Shown piece by piece: positions 45,839 to 56,154 of a stretch of DNA of 64,000 bases. The position numbers were made by a program, and so were the translations under genes. This DNA is from Bifidobacterium asteroides (GTDB lineage: Bacteria > Actinomycetota > Actinomycetes > Actinomycetales > Bifidobacteriaceae): contig NZ_CP048272.1 in NCBI RefSeq assembly GCF_019469425.1, forward strand, positions 1,488,001 to 1,552,000. Reading direction: 5' to 3'. How positions within the stretch are numbered: position 1 is the first letter of the stretch; each line of letters opens with the position of its first letter. Under the pieces are notes generated by a model. That model was not told where the DNA came from. It did not search any database and saw only the letters and a list, made by a program, of their open reading frames with translations.

Positions 45839-46720
45839 TCAGGAAACCTTGAAAGCCGGCAGGCAGGCGCCCTTGTAGACATGGACGATGGTGTCGGCCA
45901 CGGGCTTGGAATGGTAGGCTCGCACCACTGCGGCGTAGGTGGGGTTATTCCGCTGATCCTTGGTGGTGACGATGATGTTGACGTAAGGCTTGTTGGCCGG
46001 GTTCTGGAGATCGTAGGGAACCTCGTGGATGGCATCATGCACACTGCGACCTGCATCGACCACGAAGTTGGCGTTGGTGACCCCGCCCGCATAGTCGGGC
46101 AGCAGGTTGAGGATGCCAGCCGGATCCACCTGCTCGATGCGTAGATGCTTGGGGTTGTCCACTACGTCCTCGGGCAACGGGTTGGTGGCCTTGGGGTCGC
46201 GCAGACCGATCAGCTTGGCGTCGGCCAGGACCTTCAAGGCCCGGCCCATATTGGTGGCGTTGTTGGGAATGGCCACCCGGTCGCCGTCTTGGAACTGCGA
46301 AGGCTTGGCATAGCGCTGCGAGTAGAGGTTCATGGGCGAGATGTAGGTATTGCCAAGCACAGCCAGCTGGTAGTGGTTGGTTTTCACATCGTCCTCCAGG
46401 TAGGCGTAATGCTGGGCGGCGTTGAAGTCCACCTCGCGGTTGGCTGTGGCCTGGTTGACATAGATGGCGTCCTGGAAAGGCTTGAGCTCGATCCTGATGC
46501 GTTCACCCCGCCGATCCAGCTCTGCCTGGACAGCCTTCCAAATCTGATCGTCCGAACTGCCAATGACGCCGACCTTGACGACCTTGACATCGGCACCCAC
46601 CTGGTTCAGACGGACATCGGTACCGACCACCAGCGCTAGCAGGAGGACGATGACCAGGCTGAGCGCCGCCAGCTGGACCTTGGCTCGGTTCTTTTTGCCG
46701 ACGCGATTACGACCGACCAC
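45839..46720 (-). CDS. metQ: MetQ-type methionine-binding protein (second copy), no lipobox
   Basis: This 293-aa paralogue of the neighbour has the same layout: basic start, hydrophobic segment (LAALSLVIVLLLALVVGTDV) without a lipobox cysteine, then VVKVGVIGSSDDQIWKAVQ, FNAAQHYAYLEDD, ISPMNLYSQRY, GDRVAIPNNATNMGRALKVL and DYAGGVTNANFVVDAG. The start is a GTG at 46720 behind AAAGGTC. Ligand-site residues differ between the copies (PSDPID against PNNATN), so they may bind different amino acids or derivatives. Confidence 0.92.
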   Translation of the reverse strand: MVGRNRVGKKNRAKVQLAALSLVIVLLLALVVGTDVRLNQVGADVKVVKVGVIGSSDDQIWKAVQAELDRRGERIRIELKPFQDAIYVNQATANREVDFNAAQHYAYLEDDVKTNHYQLAVLGNTYISPMNLYSQRYAKPSQFQDGDRVAIPNNATNMGRALKVLADAKLIGLRDPKATNPLPEDVVDNPKHLRIEQVDPAGILNLLPDYAGGVTNANFVVDAGRSVHDAIHEVPYDLQNPANKPYVNIIVTTKDQRNNPTYAAVVRAYHSKPVADTIVHVYKGACLPAFKVS

Positions 46721-46745
46721 AATAATCTGACCTTTCCCGGGTTGC

Positions 46746-47426
46746 TCAGTGTTCGACGACCTCGGCCAGAAGCCGGCCGAACAGTTCGATCAGGGCGATG
46801 AAGATGACCAGCACAATGATGGTGGCGATGGTCACGTCGTTCATGGACCGCTGGTAGCCCAGACGGATGGCGAAGTCGCCCAACCCGCCACCACCCACAA
46901 TGCCCACGGTGGCGGTCTCGCCCACCAGGCTGACGATGGTAATGGTGGTCACCCGGATGATGGAGGGGATGCCCTCACGCAGGTAGACGTGCCAGATGAT
47001 CTGCCAGGTGGTCATGCCCATGGACTCCGCCGCCTCGACATACCCAGGGTCCAAACCGGCCAGGGCCGACTCGATCTGCCGGGAGAAGAAAGGCGTGATG
47101 CCCACGACCAGCGGGAAAATTGCCCCTTTAGGCCCGATGGCCGTACCCATGAGCATTCTGGTCACCGGCACCAGAGCGGCCGCCAGAATAATGAAGGGAA
47201 TGGAGCGGAAGAGGTCAATCAGCTTGTCCAGAATGGTGAACACCAGGCCGTTGTGACGGATGCCATCACGTCGGCTGATGATCAGCCCCACCCCGATGAC
47301 CAGAGCCAGCAGGAAGGAGATCACCCCTGAGACGCCGACCATGACCAAGGTCTGAACCATGCTGCTGAAGAACTCAGGCAATCGGCTCATGACGTTGGGG
47401 AACCAGGTGGTGAGCAGGGACGTCAT
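46746..47426 (-). CDS. metI: Methionine ABC transporter permease
   Basis: This 226-aa permease has five to six membrane segments and the MetI features SFLLALVIGVGLIISRRDG, RSIPFIILAAALVPVTRMLMG, GIVGGGGLGDFAIRLGYQR and the EAA-type loop YVEAAESMGMTTWQIIWHVYL that contacts MetN. Its ATG overlaps the metN stop (ATGA at 47423-47426). Confidence 0.95.
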   Translation of the reverse strand: MTSLLTTWFPNVMSRLPEFFSSMVQTLVMVGVSGVISFLLALVIGVGLIISRRDGIRHNGLVFTILDKLIDLFRSIPFIILAAALVPVTRMLMGTAIGPKGAIFPLVVGITPFFSRQIESALAGLDPGYVEAAESMGMTTWQIIWHVYLREGIPSIIRVTTITIVSLVGETATVGIVGGGGLGDFAIRLGYQRSMNDVTIATIIVLVIFIALIELFGRLLAEVVEH

Positions 47427-48475
47427 GATTTGAGGACCTCGATTCCGATGTTGCGCGAGCGCAGGTATCCCATGGCCCGACGGATATTTTCCGGTTCGCC
47501 GCCCATCCTGACCACCAGACCCCCCAGGGGTGCTCCCTCCACCACATCGATGTCGCCGAAGATGATGTTGACGTCCAGGTTGTAGCGACGGCTGATGGTG
47601 GAGACCAAAGCCTCGGAGACCTCCTTGGAGACATAGGACATGCGCATGAGGATCTGCCCGGGCTCCAGGGCCACCAGGGGCGAATCGGCGGCCATCAGAT
47701 CCTTGACCTTTTCCAGGTTGGATGTGGTGGCCACGAAAGACTTGGTCAGCTGGGCCTTGGGATCTGCAAAGACGTCGAAGACCCGGCCCTGCTCCACAAT
47801 GACGCCCTGATCGATGACTGCCACCCGGTTGCAGATCTGCCGGATAACCGACATCTCGTGGGTGATCATGACCACGGTGATGCCCAGCTGGTCGTGCAGA
47901 TCACGGAGCAGCTGAAGAATGGAGCGCGTGGTGGTCGGATCCAGTGCGCTGGTGGCCTCATCGCTGAGCAGGATATCCGGCTCGTTGGCCAGTGCTCGGG
48001 CGATGGCCACGCGCTGCTGCTGGCCACCGGAGAGTTCGGCGGGATAGTGGTCGGCCAGCTCAGTCAGCCCTACCAATTCCAGAAGCTCGGATACCCGGGC
48101 CCGTCGAGATGCACGGTCGCGGCTGCTCCCCCGCAGAGGAAGGCCCACATTATCGGCCACCGTCCTGGATGGCATCAGGTTGAAGTGCTGGAAGATCATG
48201 CCCGTACGACGCCTCAAGTCCCTGAGCTCGGCCGGAGCCAGATACTTGACCTCGCGACCCCGGACCTTGACGCTGCCCGAGTCATAATCCTCCAGCCCGT
48301 TGATGCAGCGGACCAGGGTGGACTTGCCAGCCCCGCTCAGTCCGATGATGCCAAAAATATCTCCAGTCTCGACAGTCAGATCGATGTCGGCCAGTGCCGT
48401 CTTGTCTTCGTCGTCGTCGCTGTGATAGGTCTTGGTCAGGTGCTCCATCCGCACCGCCGGTATCCGCTCGCTCAC
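47423..48475 (-). CDS. metN: Methionine ABC transporter ATPase
   Basis: This 350-aa ATPase has Walker A GLSGAGKSTLVRCING, signature LSGGQQQRVAIARAL, Walker B ILLSDEATSALDP and the switch MITHEM. Residues after about 270 form the NIL/ACT-like methionine-sensing domain (MRMSYVSKEVSEALVSTISRRY), which allows inhibition by intracellular methionine. I take the GTG at 48475 behind GGAAGGCGGG; a longer in-frame start at 48535 adds a non-conserved tail. It heads the unit and is divergent from purT. Confidence 0.94.
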   Translation of the reverse strand: MSERIPAVRMEHLTKTYHSDDDEDKTALADIDLTVETGDIFGIIGLSGAGKSTLVRCINGLEDYDSGSVKVRGREVKYLAPAELRDLRRRTGMIFQHFNLMPSRTVADNVGLPLRGSSRDRASRRARVSELLELVGLTELADHYPAELSGGQQQRVAIARALANEPDILLSDEATSALDPTTTRSILQLLRDLHDQLGITVVMITHEMSVIRQICNRVAVIDQGVIVEQGRVFDVFADPKAQLTKSFVATTSNLEKVKDLMAADSPLVALEPGQILMRMSYVSKEVSEALVSTISRRYNLDVNIIFGDIDVVEGAPLGGLVVRMGGEPENIRRAMGYLRSRNIGIEVLKS

Positions 48476-48589
48476 GTTCCCGCCTTCCCTGGTCGACTGC
48501 CTGACATGGTAATCGTCCCGGCGGCCAGTGGACAAGAAGGCCTCTATAGATGTCGTTTATAGGCATGTATCGATAGTCGGTGACAGAAT

Positions 48590-49897
48590 ATGAGTATGCG
48601 CGCATCCGGTCAGCAACGGATTATCAACACTATCGATCCAGGGAAGCGGTCGTTCGGCTCTCCTCTGGGGCCAAGACCCACACGAGTCCTTCTCCTAGGG
48701 GCCGGCGAACTCGGCCGCGAGATCGCCATGAGCCTGATGCGACTGGGGGCCTGGGTAGGTGCGGCGGACTCCTACCCTGGCGCACCGGCCACCCAGGTGG
48801 CCCATGTCGGCTACCAGGTGAGGATGAGTGACCCCCAGGCTCTTGAGGACCTGATCGAAATGGTCAAGCCCGATCTGATCGTGCCAGAAGTCGAGGCCAT
48901 CGCCACTGACCGTCTGGCCGGCGCCGCAGCCCGGGGCATCCAGGTAGTGCCTGCCGCACCCCTGGCGGCCATGTGCATGGACCGCAGGGCCCTGCGCGTC
49001 TTCGCCCACGAGCAGGTAGGTCTGCCCACTACCCCCTATCAGTTCGCCAGCTCCCCCGAAGAGCTGGCCAGGGCGGCGGACCAAGTGGGCTACCCCTGCA
49101 TGGTCAAACCTCTGATGAGCTCCTCCGGACACGGACAGACCCTGGTGCGAAGCAGGGAAGGTTTGTCTCAAGCCTGGAATTCGGCACTGACCCAGGGCCG
49201 GGCAGCCATCAGGCATCAGGGCGAGGCCGAGATCATTGTGGAGGCTCTGGCCCCCCTAGCGCATGAGCTGACCGTTCTGACCGTGGCTTCCTCCGCCGGC
49301 GTGGCCACCTGCACGCCCATCGGCCAGCGGCAGGAGAACGGCGACTACCGGCTCTCCTGGCAACCGGCGGAGCTGAATCCTGACATCTTGCAGCAGGCCC
49401 GGAGCATGGCCACCAGGCTGGTTCATGCCATGACCTCCCTGGCATGTCAAAGCGGGGAGACCGGGTGGGGGGTCTACGGAGTGGAGATTTTCGTTCTGCG
49501 CGATGGCTCGCTGCTCTTCAACGAGGTGGCCCCGCGCCCCCATGACACCGGCATGGTGACTATGATCTCCCAACGCCTGACCGAGTTCGACCTTCACGCC
49601 CGGGCCATCCTGGGCATTCCCGTCCATCAGGAGGATCTGGCCCTGAGTCTGCAGGAGGGCGCCTACGCGGTCAGCCGACCCATCCTGGTCAGGGGCCAGG
49701 GACCTGTCAGTTTCCAAGGTCTGCCGCAGGCCCTGGACCACCCAGGCACCGATCTGCGCATCTTCTCCAAACCAGAAGTGCTTGGTCTGCGCCGCATGGG
49801 CGTGGCCCTGGCCCAGGGTCCTGACCTGCAGACTGCCCAAGAACGGGCCGAAGCCGTGGCCGGCGATCTGAAACCTCAGGTGGGCTCGGAGATGTAA
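48590..49897 (+). CDS. purT: Formate-dependent phosphoribosylglycinamide formyltransferase
   Basis: This 435-aa ATP-grasp enzyme formylates GAR with formate and ATP, bypassing folate. [98 protein letters not shown] and the late RRMGVALA are diagnostic for PurT and separate it from PurK (PurK lacks the VEAIATD block). It opens the purine cluster. The N-terminal 28 residues are an extra tail. Confidence 0.94.
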   Translation: MSMRASGQQRIINTIDPGKRSFGSPLGPRPTRVLLLGAGELGREIAMSLMRLGAWVGAADSYPGAPATQVAHVGYQVRMSDPQALEDLIEMVKPDLIVPEVEAIATDRLAGAAARGIQVVPAAPLAAMCMDRRALRVFAHEQVGLPTTPYQFASSPEELARAADQVGYPCMVKPLMSSSGHGQTLVRSREGLSQAWNSALTQGRAAIRHQGEAEIIVEALAPLAHELTVLTVASSAGVATCTPIGQRQENGDYRLSWQPAELNPDILQQARSMATRLVHAMTSLACQSGETGWGVYGVEIFVLRDGSLLFNEVAPRPHDTGMVTMISQRLTEFDLHARAILGIPVHQEDLALSLQEGAYAVSRPILVRGQGPVSFQGLPQALDHPGTDLRIFSKPEVLGLRRMGVALAQGPDLQTAQERAEAVAGDLKPQVGSEM

Positions 49898-49974
49898 CTC
49901 GGGCTTGCTATGGTGGTCATGTCCCAAGAAGTGCAGATGTTTCCAATTCGCAACAAACTCGAGGAAGGCGAACC

Positions 49975-50727
49975 GTGGAAAAGTTGGGGATGCGCTATCA
50001 AGGCAAGGCCAAAAAACTGTACGAAACGGATGATCCGAACATGCTCTGGGTTGAGTACACCGATCAGGCCACGGCGGGGAACGGAGCCAAGAAGGCCAAT
50101 ATCGAAGGCAAGGCCAGACTGAACAACAGGATCACCACGGTGATATTCTCCCTGCTGGCACGCCGGGGCATCCCCAGCCACTTCGTACGCAGCATCTCGG
50201 ATACCGAACAACTCAATCGCCGGCTGGACATGTTCCCCTTGGAGGTCGTCATGCGCAACCGGGCCGCAGGCTCTTTCGCCCAGCGGTACGGGGTTGCGGA
50301 AGGCACCGCCTTGAAGCAGCCGGTGCTGGAGTTCTTCTACAAGTCCGATCCCCTGGATGATCCATTTATCAACCGGGATGACATTCTGGCCCTGGGGCTG
50401 GCTACCGAGCAGGACCTGGACATCGTCGCCGCAAAGACCAGGGAGATCAACGGGGCGCTGACCGACATCTTCCACGCCATCAACGTAGAGCTGGTGGATT
50501 TCAAGATCGAAATGGGCAAGACCGAATCGGGCATCATCCTTCTCGGCGACGAGATCACCCCCGACACCTGTCGGCTCTGGGCAATCGGCAATAATCAGAA
50601 CGGCCAGGTCACCCACCTGGACAAGGACATCTTCCGCAGGGACCTGGGCAGCATCATTCCTGCTTATCAAACCATTTTGGATGGGCTGACCGAATTGGAG
50701 GAGCGCGAAAGCCAATCGAACGGCTGA
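49975..50727 (+). CDS. purC: SAICAR synthetase
   Basis: This 250-aa enzyme joins CAIR and aspartate. [20 protein letters not shown], the short [54 protein letters not shown] and [14 protein letters not shown] are family motifs. The GTG at 49975 follows GAGGAAGG. It is separated from purL by a terminator-like hairpin. Confidence 0.96.
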   Translation: MEKLGMRYQGKAKKLYETDDPNMLWVEYTDQATAGNGAKKANIEGKARLNNRITTVIFSLLARRGIPSHFVRSISDTEQLNRRLDMFPLEVVMRNRAAGSFAQRYGVAEGTALKQPVLEFFYKSDPLDDPFINRDDILALGLATEQDLDIVAAKTREINGALTDIFHAINVELVDFKIEMGKTESGIILLGDEITPDTCRLWAIGNNQNGQVTHLDKDIFRRDLGSIIPAYQTILDGLTELEERESQSNG

Positions 50728-50735
50728 ATCGATCG

Positions 50736-50768
50736 ACCCGGAAGCGAGCTTATCGCCTCCGGGTTTTT
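50736..50768 (+). terminator. Intrinsic terminator between purC and purL
   Basis: ACCCGGA (50736-50742) pairs with TCCGGGT (50758-50764), with GCGA/TCGC stacked inside, and a run of five T follows. This is a canonical terminator inside the purine cluster, so it may act as an attenuator or separate two transcripts. Confidence 0.85.
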
Positions 50769-50806
50769 CATTGGTCCCTAACCAATCCATCACGAAAGGA
50801 TCCATC

Positions 50807-53800
50807 GTGCTCTTCCGTGTCTATACCGAGAAAAAACGGGGCTTCGACCAGGCCGCCGAGAGGCTTGCCGAACAGCTTCGCACCCTGCCGGGCGTGCAAG
50901 GGCTAACCGGCCTGCGCGTGATCAACCGTTACGATCTGGAGGGAATTGACGAAGACCTCTTCAAGCGCTGCCTGCCCACGGTCTTCGCCCAGCCCCAGAC
51001 CGATCTGGTGACCACCCGGCTGAAGCAGGCCCTGCGCATGAAGGGCTACGCGGACATGCCGCCGCTGGACTCCCCTATGCTCTTTGCCGTGGCTCCCCTG
51101 CCCGGTCAGTTCGATCAGCGAGCCGACTCTGCAGCCCAGTGTGTTCAGCTGGTCGGCCAGGGCGCCCGCCCCCTGGTGGCCACGGCCACCGTCTACCTGC
51201 TCCAGGGCGATTTGAATGCCGAGCAGATCGAGGCCATCCGCAATTACCTGGTCAACCCGGTCGACTCACGGTTGGTAAGTCTGGAGCAGCCCAAGACCCT
51301 GGCCATGCCGGATGAGGATCCGGATCCAGTGCCCGCATTGGACGGGTTCCGCGATCTGGATGATCCTGAACTTGAAGCGCTGATTGACAAGCTGGACCTG
51401 GCCATGGATCTGCCGGACGCCCGTTTCTGCCGGGACCACTACCGCCAAGAAAAGCGCGACCCCACCCTGACCGAGCTCAAGGTGATAGACACCTACTGGT
51501 CGGACCACTGCCGGCACACCACCTTCAATACCAGGCTGGAGCGGATCGAGGCGGACAACCCACGAGTACGGACCACGCTGGAACGATATCGGATAATGCG
51601 AGGAGAGCTGGGCCGTCAGAACCGACCTGAATGCCTGATGGACATGGCCACCATCGGAGCCAAGTACCTGCAGAAGCATGGCATCCTGAGCGACGTGGAC
51701 CAGTCCGAAGAGGTCAACGCCTGCACTATCCGGACCAAGGTCGACGTGGATGGCCAGGATCAAGATTGGCTCTTCCTCTTCAAAAACGAAACCCATAACC
51801 ATCCCACCGAGATCGAGCCCTTCGGCGGTGCCGCCACCTGCATCGGCGGAGCCATCCGTGATCCCCTGTCCGCAAGAGGCTACGTCTATCAGGCCATGAG
51901 AGTCAGTGGGGCGGCGGATCCTCGTCAGCCCCTGAATCAAACCCTGCCGGGCAAGCTGCCTCAGAGCCGGATCGTCCGTCAGGCTGCCGATGGTTACTCC
52001 TCCTATGGCAACCAGATAGGGCTGGCCACCGGGCAGGTTCGAGAAATCTATCACCCAGGCTATGCGGCCAAGCGGATGGAGGTGGGCGCTGTGGTGGCCG
52101 CCACCCCGGCCGACCACGTGATCCGTCGTCGGCCCGCACCCGGTGATCTGATCATTCTGGTGGGCGGCAGGACCGGCCGTGATGGGATCGGCGGCGCCAC
52201 CGGAGCTTCCAAGTCCCAGAATGAAGAGAGCCTGGAACGTTGCGGAGCCGAGGTGCAGAAGGGAGATGCACCTGAGGAACGCAAACTCCAGCGCCTTTTC
52301 CGCCGCCCGGAGGCAGCCAGGCTGATTGAGCGCTGCAACGACTTTGGAGCCGGCGGTGTAGCCGTGGCCGTGGGCGAGCTGGCGGACGGGCTGAATGTGG
52401 ACCTGGACCGGGTGCCGCTCAAGTACCAGGGGTTGGACGGGACCGAAATCGCCATTTCCGAGAGCCAGGAGCGCATGGCCGTGGCCCTGGCTGCAGAAGA
52501 CGCGCCCGCCTTCATCAACTGCGCCCGGCAGGAGGACCTCGAGGCCACTGTCATCGCCGAAGTCACCGAGGAACCCCGGCTGCGGATGACCTGGCGATCA
52601 GAGACCATCGTGGACATCCCCCGGTCCTTCCTGGCCTCCAACGGCGCCCCTCATACGGCCGATGCCCAGGTAGCGGTTCCAGCTCCCTACCATGCCCCCT
52701 TTGAGGTCCAGGGCAGCCTGGACGCGCGCATGAGGTCCCTCCTTGCTGACATCAATGTCTGCTCCCAGCAGGGTTTGGCCGAGCAGTTCGACTCCACAAT
52801 CGGCGCAGGCACCGTTCTCATGCCCTTCGGCGGAGCCCGACAGCTGACACCGGCCCAGGCCATGGTGGCCAAGCTGCCGGTGGATGGGCACACCACCACC
52901 GTCTCGGCCATGGCCTGGGGATTCAACCCCTGGATCAGCAGCCAGGACCCTTACACCGGTGCCTACCTGGCCGTGGTCGAGAGCCTGGGCAAGCTGGTGG
53001 CCTCTGGCTTCAGCCGTTCCCGGTCCCACCTGAGCCTGCAGGAGTACTACCCCAAGCCCGGCGACGACCCCCGGCGCTGGGGTCTGCCGGCAGCCGGCGT
53101 CCTGGGAGCTCTCCAGGCCCAGCTGGATCTTTCCGTGGGTGCCATAGGCGGCAAGGACTCCATGTCCGGCAGCTTCGAGGGCCTGGATGTGCCGCCCACC
53201 CTGATCAGCTTTGCTGTAGCCCTGGGACGAGCCAAGGATGCGGTCTCCCCCGAATTCAAGGCAACGGACCGTCAGGTCTATCTCTTGGCGCCCGACTACC
53301 AGGAGGACGGATTGCTGCCCGATCCGGAGAGCCTGCGGACCGTCATGGACCAGGCGGAGGCGCTGATCAGCCAGGACCTGGTGGATGCCGCAGCCACTCC
53401 GGGCTACGGATGCATCGCCCAGTCCCTGATGGAGATGTGCCTAGGCAACAGAATCGGGCTGGACCTGGCGTCAGGCACTGCTTTATCGGCGCTCTTCCGC
53501 CCCGCCTATGGAAGCTTCATTCTGGAGGCCTCTGGTCCGGAGCCCCTGTTCATTCAGAATTCCCGCCTGCATTTGCACCTGCTAGGGCACACCTGCGAGG
53601 ACTATCGCCTTCGCTGCGGCAGCGAGGATCTGGACCTGTCCAAGCTTGAGGAGATCCGTGCCGAAGGTTTGGAAACCATCTTCCCATACCGCGGCCAAGG
53701 CGATCCGGTGCCAACCATCGGCCGCACCGACCGTGAGCCCGGCAGGCCTGCAGCGCGCAGGACCAAGGGAACTTCCAAGACCGCCCGACCCAGGGTGGTC

Positions 53801-54586
53801 ATGCCCGTCTTCCCCGGCACCAACTGCGAGTTCGACTCTGCGCGGGCCTTCCGGGATGCTGGAGCCCAGGTGGATACCGTGGTCATCCGCAACCTGAACG
53901 CCGAGGACGTAGCCGAGAGCTCCCGCCGCCTGGCCCAGGCCATCCGCAACAGCCAGATACTGATGCTGCCCGGAGGCTTCTCCGGCGGCGACGAACCCGA
54001 CGGTTCGGCCAAACTGGTGGCATGCTTCCTGCGCTCGAACCAGGTTGCCGATGCCCTCCAGGAGCTTTTGCAGGACCGGGACGGGCTGATTCTGGGCGTC
54101 TGCAACGGATTCCAGGCGCTGATCAAGCTGGGCATGGTCCCCTATGGAAAAATCGTCACCGGCTCGCCTGAGGATCCCACCCTGGCTGTCAACGCCATCG
54201 GCCGTCATCAGAGCCGTCTGGTCCACACCCGGATCAGCTCCACACGCTCCCCCTGGCTGAGCGCCTGCCGGGTGGGCGATATCCACACCATGCCCGTCAG
54301 CCACGGCGAAGGGCGATTCGTAGCCGAGCCTGGCCTCCTGCGCGCCCTGATCGACCGAGGACAGGTGGCCGCCCAGTATGTAGATGAGCAGGGCCGCCCC
54401 TCCATGGATCCGCTGGTCAACCCCAATGGATCCGACATGGCCGTCGAGGCCATCACCAGTCCGGACGGCCGGGTGCTAGGCAAGATGGGCCACACGGAAC
54501 GCAGCGGCCCCGACCTGTATCTCAACGTGCCCGAAAACCGCACGCAGCCACTCTTCCAGTCGGGAGTGGACTACTTTGCCGCCTAG
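50807..54586 (+). CDS. purL: Phosphoribosylformylglycinamidine synthase, single-chain (PurL with PurQ-type glutaminase)
   Basis: This 1,259-aa enzyme converts FGAR to FGAM. The N-terminal PurS-like part (MLFRVYTEKKRGFDQAAERL), the TYWSDHCRHTTFNT motif, two AIRS-like halves (NETHNHPTEIEPFGGAATCIGG; AIGGKDSMSG) and the C-terminal class I glutaminase (MPVFPGTNCEFDSARAF, catalytic Cys in LGVCNGFQALIKLG, His in MPVSHGEGRF) are all in one chain. The GTG at 50807 follows AAAGGAT. A region of about 20 basic residues near 985-1005 links the synthase and glutaminase. Confidence 0.96.
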   Translation: MLFRVYTEKKRGFDQAAERLAEQLRTLPGVQGLTGLRVINRYDLEGIDEDLFKRCLPTVFAQPQTDLVTTRLKQALRMKGYADMPPLDSPMLFAVAPLPGQFDQRADSAAQCVQLVGQGARPLVATATVYLLQGDLNAEQIEAIRNYLVNPVDSRLVSLEQPKTLAMPDEDPDPVPALDGFRDLDDPELEALIDKLDLAMDLPDARFCRDHYRQEKRDPTLTELKVIDTYWSDHCRHTTFNTRLERIEADNPRVRTTLERYRIMRGELGRQNRPECLMDMATIGAKYLQKHGILSDVDQSEEVNACTIRTKVDVDGQDQDWLFLFKNETHNHPTEIEPFGGAATCIGGAIRDPLSARGYVYQAMRVSGAADPRQPLNQTLPGKLPQSRIVRQAADGYSSYGNQIGLATGQVREIYHPGYAAKRMEVGAVVAATPADHVIRRRPAPGDLIILVGGRTGRDGIGGATGASKSQNEESLERCGAEVQKGDAPEERKLQRLFRRPEAARLIERCNDFGAGGVAVAVGELADGLNVDLDRVPLKYQGLDGTEIAISESQERMAVALAAEDAPAFINCARQEDLEATVIAEVTEEPRLRMTWRSETIVDIPRSFLASNGAPHTADAQVAVPAPYHAPFEVQGSLDARMRSLLADINVCSQQGLAEQFDSTIGAGTVLMPFGGARQLTPAQAMVAKLPVDGHTTTVSAMAWGFNPWISSQDPYTGAYLAVVESLGKLVASGFSRSRSHLSLQEYYPKPGDDPRRWGLPAAGVLGALQAQLDLSVGAIGGKDSMSGSFEGLDVPPTLISFAVALGRAKDAVSPEFKATDRQVYLLAPDYQEDGLLPDPESLRTVMDQAEALISQDLVDAAATPGYGCIAQSLMEMCLGNRIGLDLASGTALSALFRPAYGSFILEASGPEPLFIQNSRLHLHLLGHTCEDYRLRCGSEDLDLSKLEEIRAEGLETIFPYRGQGDPVPTIGRTDREPGRPAARRTKGTSKTARPRVVMPVFPGTNCEFDSARAFRDAGAQVDTVVIRNLNAEDVAESSRRLAQAIRNSQILMLPGGFSGGDEPDGSAKLVACFLRSNQVADALQELLQDRDGLILGVCNGFQALIKLGMVPYGKIVTGSPEDPTLAVNAIGRHQSRLVHTRISSTRSPWLSACRVGDIHTMPVSHGEGRFVAEPGLLRALIDRGQVAAQYVDEQGRPSMDPLVNPNGSDMAVEAITSPDGRVLGKMGHTERSGPDLYLNVPENRTQPLFQSGVDYFAA

Positions 54587-54603
54587 GGGAAAGGACATGG
54601 ACC

Positions 54604-56109
54604 ATGTCGTTGGAGCTTGAAGGCATCCACGAGGAGTGCGGGATTTTCGGGGTCTGGGGACAACCCGATGCCGCCCGGCTGACCTACTTCGGCCTGCACG
54701 CCCTGCAGCACCGCGGCCAGGAGGGTGCCGGCATCGTTTCCAACGACCAGGGGCACCTGATCGGAAGACGGGGCCTGGGCCTGCTCACTCAGATATTCCC
54801 GGACGACTCCAGCCTGACGCCGCTGACCGGGGACAGGGCCATCGGCCATGTCCGCTACGCCACGACTGGTTCAGGGTCCATCGAGAACATCCAGCCCTTC
54901 GTCTTCCGCTTCCATGACGGGGATATAGCACTGGCTCACAACGGCAACCTGACCAACTGCAACAGCCTCAAGGCGCAACTAGAGGATCAGGGGGCCATCT
55001 TCCACTCCAACTCCGACACCGAGGTGCTCATGCACCTGATCCGCCGCAGCCCCGAAAAGGACTTCATGGCGGCGCTCAAGCAGGCTCTGCGCCAAGTCCA
55101 TGGCGGCTTCGCCTACCTGCTCATGACCGAGGACGCCATGATCGGAGCCATGGATCCCAACGGCTTCCGCCCCCTCTCCCTGGGCCGGCTGCCGGGAGGG
55201 GCCTACGTCCTGGCCTCCGAGACCTGCGCCCTGGACCTGGTCGGCGCCAGGCTGGTGCGGGACATCGGCCCCGGCGAAATTGTCCGTGTGGATGGTTCGG
55301 GCTACAGCATCGAACGCTATACCGATCAGACCTGCCTGTCCATCTGCTCCATGGAGTTCATCTACTTCGCCAGACCTGACTCCAATATTTATGGGGTCAA
55401 CGTCCACTCGGCCCGCAAGAGGATGGGGGCCAGACTGGCCCGCGAGGCCCCGGTGGACGCCGACATGGTCATCGGGGTGCCCAACTCCTCCCTGTCCGCA
55501 GCCTCCGGCTATGCCGAGGCGGCCGGACTGCCCAACGAGATGGGGCTGATCAAGAACCAGTATGTGGCACGCACCTTCATCCAGCCCAGCCAGACCATGC
55601 GCGAACAGGGTGTCAGAATGAAGCTGGCCGCTGTGCGCGGCGTCGTAGCCGGCAAGCGGGTGGTGGTCATCGACGATTCCATCGTCCGGGGCACAACCTC
55701 GCGCAGAATCGTCCGCCTGCTCCGGGAGGCCGGGGCGAGCGAGGTGCATATGCGCATCGCCTCCCCGCCCCTGCGCTACCCCTGCTACTACGGCATTGAC
55801 ATCCAACGGACGTCCGAACTGATCGCCGCCAAGAAGTCCGTGGAGCAAATCAGGGAAGCCATTGAGGCCGATTCCCTGGCCTACCTGAGTCTGGACGGTC
55901 TGGTGGATTCCATCGGCCTGGGGCGTGATGCACCCTACCAGGGGCTCTGCGTGGCCTACTTCAACGGAGACTATCCCACCCGGCTTGACGACTACGAGCA
56001 GGGCTTCCTGGCCTCGTTGACCCAGGAGGACCGGGCCCGGCTGGAAGCGTCTAAGGGATCCTACGGGCTCGACATGCCCGCAAGGTCTAGGCAGGAAGCC
56101 AACCAATGA
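54604..56109 (+). CDS. purF: Amidophosphoribosyltransferase
   Basis: This 501-aa enzyme makes phosphoribosylamine from PRPP and glutamine, the first step of purine synthesis. A propeptide of 11 residues precedes the nucleophile Cys12 (EECGIFGVWG). HALQHRGQEGAGI, GHVRYATTG, NGNLTNC, the PRPP loop VVVIDDSIVRGTTSRRIV and CYYGIDIQ are conserved. It lies 17 bp after purL. Confidence 0.96.
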   Translation: MSLELEGIHEECGIFGVWGQPDAARLTYFGLHALQHRGQEGAGIVSNDQGHLIGRRGLGLLTQIFPDDSSLTPLTGDRAIGHVRYATTGSGSIENIQPFVFRFHDGDIALAHNGNLTNCNSLKAQLEDQGAIFHSNSDTEVLMHLIRRSPEKDFMAALKQALRQVHGGFAYLLMTEDAMIGAMDPNGFRPLSLGRLPGGAYVLASETCALDLVGARLVRDIGPGEIVRVDGSGYSIERYTDQTCLSICSMEFIYFARPDSNIYGVNVHSARKRMGARLAREAPVDADMVIGVPNSSLSAASGYAEAAGLPNEMGLIKNQYVARTFIQPSQTMREQGVRMKLAAVRGVVAGKRVVVIDDSIVRGTTSRRIVRLLREAGASEVHMRIASPPLRYPCYYGIDIQRTSELIAAKKSVEQIREAIEADSLAYLSLDGLVDSIGLGRDAPYQGLCVAYFNGDYPTRLDDYEQGFLASLTQEDRARLEASKGSYGLDMPARSRQEANQ

Positions 56110-56154
56110 ACACCAGCGAAGAGCAGGACAGACCGAGCAGAGAAAGGGGCATGC

